A DNA stretch of 64,000 nucleotides from Watersipora subatra. Its lineage: Eukaryota; Bryozoa; Gymnolaemata; Cheilostomatida; Watersiporidae. Shown here piece after piece: positions 39,501-42,500 of this stretch. The translations under genes were made by a program, and so were the position numbers. The stretch spans positions 12,673,559 to 12,737,558 of the forward strand of contig NC_088717.1 of assembly GCF_963576615.1 (NCBI RefSeq). The letters run 5' to 3'. Numbering within the stretch: the stretch's first letter is position 1; each line of letters begins with the position of its first letter. The notes under the pieces were generated by a model. The model had not been told where the DNA came from. It worked only from the letters and a program-made list of their open reading frames with translations, and did not search any database.

Positions 39501-42500
39501 GGCAGTATGAAGAGCGGACAGCCACTGATCCCTTTCCGACTCCGATTTGCTTCCAAGATATATCGGCTCTTGATCTCCATTCTGACCTGAAGAATCTCCG
39601 AATAATATACAAATGCATCCATTCAAAGCACAGTTTTTCACCAAGATAATAAACCATCCCAGGGAAGTGAATGATTAACCAAGGAATCAGATTAGCTCTT
39701 TGGTATAGAAGAGAGTATTGTAACTTAGTGACTCTTAGAAACAAAGATAACCATCTCTAGATCCTCCGCATATATGCAGTGTTTTTCCTGAGCAGCTAGT
39801 TTATGTTTACAAATATTTTAGCAACGGACGGAAATGAGCTGGAGCTTTGCGTAAAATGTACTACTTTACCAGCATGTCAGCCGTGGGTGAGTGCTAAGGT
39901 TCAACACTACGAAACTGATAATCTTTTTACATCATTTAAAAATGTTGATTACACTGTTTATTAATGCAATGACAGCGTTTTCAAAAAGCTAATAAAATGG
40001 CGGCCATGTACAGGCTCGTGTACACTATCGCTCAAGTCGACGATTAGCTGTGCGATTGACCGCAATGATGGGCTGCTATGGCGTCATTTTGCGATGATCA
40101 GCCATCGTAATCGTTGCTAGCGACGATGCGATCGACTTTCATCATATTGAACTTTGACACCGATGATCGCAACTGTTAGCATCTTGATTAGCCGTCTGTT
40201 GACCGCATCGGATCCAATTTCAACAGTTGTGAAGTTTTTTGTCTATTCATATGGTACACGCGTGATGAATTGCATAGTCAGATAATTAAAGAATACAATA
40301 GGACCAGGTGATATCACCAATGCAATTTCGTACTTTCTAATTGGTTTTTGGTTAGCGGTCACGTACAGCTAATCGCTCATTGTGTGTATATCTTATCATT
40401 GACGATGATGTAAAGACAGCCAACCATTGTAGTCTATCGCACAGCTAAACCCTGGATTGAGCGATGGCGTGCACGGGCCTTGAGAGTACATGAACAAAGG
40501 AGAAACAACTGATTCTGCACAGCTAGTCAGTCTTTGAATAACTTATCAACAAGTGACGGTTAATAGAGGCCTATAATAGCTGCTCACACTACCCATTGTG
40601 TCATAAGATTATGCTCAGGAAAAGATAACAGGCTAATAAGAGGCAGGCATGGATGTATAGTTTCTAAAAGTAATAGACCATGGCATCCAGGTTCACACTC
40701 ATCAACCAATAGACCATGGCATCCAGGTTCACACTCATCAACCAATAGACCATGGCATCCAGGTTCACACTCATCAACCAATAGACCATGGCATCCAGGT
40801 TCACACTCATCAACCAATAGACCATGGCATCCAGGTTCACACTCATCAACCAATAGACCATGGCATCCAGGTTCACACTCATCAACCAATTGACCATGGC
40901 ATCCAGGTCTCCACAGGTCTCCACTCCAGGCATCCACACTCATCAAGCAAAGGGTGCAAGACTATTCTAGCTTTAAGAAGGAATTGGACAGAGCTAGACC
41001 TATCATATGAGATGTCCTATCAGATTGTATTGGAGTGCTTTGGTGATAATCATGGTTACACAACTACAAGCGACTACATGGTTGAATGGGAATAACCCTA
41101 AAAATAAAACACCATTGTTGGCATAGAATTTACCAAATGTAACTAAAAAAACTTCATAGTCTCAGATTTTTATGATTGTTTAATATGTTGTTGCCCATGT
41201 TGAAAAACACTTTAATCTCAAACTTTGATCTTTTAGGGTCATCGGTTAAGATGCTATAAGGATTTGAACATTGACCATTTGTCGCCCGAGTTTGAGGGCA
41301 TAGCACGTCTCGCTGACTTTAGACTCATATAAGTTCAAGAATATACAAGTTAGAGGTCTATATTTTTTGTGTCCACACACAATTTCCATATTTACACAAA
41401 CAATTAGGTTTGAAATTTTCGGATGAATAATGTGGGAGATAACTCCGGCTAAAAAAACTGAAAATGCTATTTTAGCGACTATTCAAAAGCAATTATCACC
41501 CTTAACATATAATTTTTCCATTGTTTCTGTTGATATTTCTGAATTTCTCGAGGCCTCAGCTATCCAAAACTAGTCTAATCTTCTTTGTAGATGCATCGGG
41601 TCTAGAACCCATACAAGATTAACGTCTTTGTTGAAATACTGCAAAAGTAGAAATCAAGGTCAACCTGTGGTTTCAACAAAGTCACACTTTTTTTTCATGT
41701 TTTACACCAATTAACATATGCAGATTTCATTAAAACCCTCAAAAGTTTGTGTTTCAGACTGTAAAATGCTTAAAATTGAGTTCCAAATGCCCTCCAAAGA
41801 CCTTTGTAAATCTCCTTAATTACATGAGATTATCCCCCTTGTCAAGCTTTAATTTGGCTGATTATTACCCTATCAAGTTCAAATTTGCTGTGTGCTTGTG
41901 GCTTGTGATTGTGATAGTAATGAGCCTTAAAATATTTTCTTAACTTACATTCCTCAATGTTATTCATTGTTGTAGCTTCAAATGCATATTAAAAAATCAT
42001 CAAAATCTGAGACTATGAGGTTTTTTCAGTTACGCTTGGTAAATTCTATGTCTGTTATAAATTGACAAAAATAAATGCCAACTGGACTGCTTTACAGCTG
42101 TGCAAGATATGCTTGCCAATTACCTCATCTCTCATCCCTAATATAGGAAACTAAGGTTACGACAAATCTTTCTAATAAATAGAAATCTCTCTAACTGACA
42201 TCTTTAGAGCAATAAAACCTTACAAAGAACATCTTTAAAACATGAATTCTCACGGTATGTATCCAGGTTCTTCTCTCATCAGCAAAAAGACTAATATACA
42301 CAAACAGCTGACACAATGGGAGGCAATATTGAAACATCTACCAGTTTTAAACTAACGAATGGGCTGAAAGTACAGTGAAAGACTAACCAATCACAAAGGA
42401 GAAACAGCTATCTGACTCTTCAGAGTCCAGCTCAATGGAGCATCTTTCCAGTACGATGACTCCAGCCACACCACTCGTCTACAAATATGTGTTTATGCTT

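Noticed and set aside
40584..40946. 120- and 91-codon repeat proteins
   Set aside because: The 36-bp minisatellite is divisible by three, so frames stay open by default; no start context or homology.
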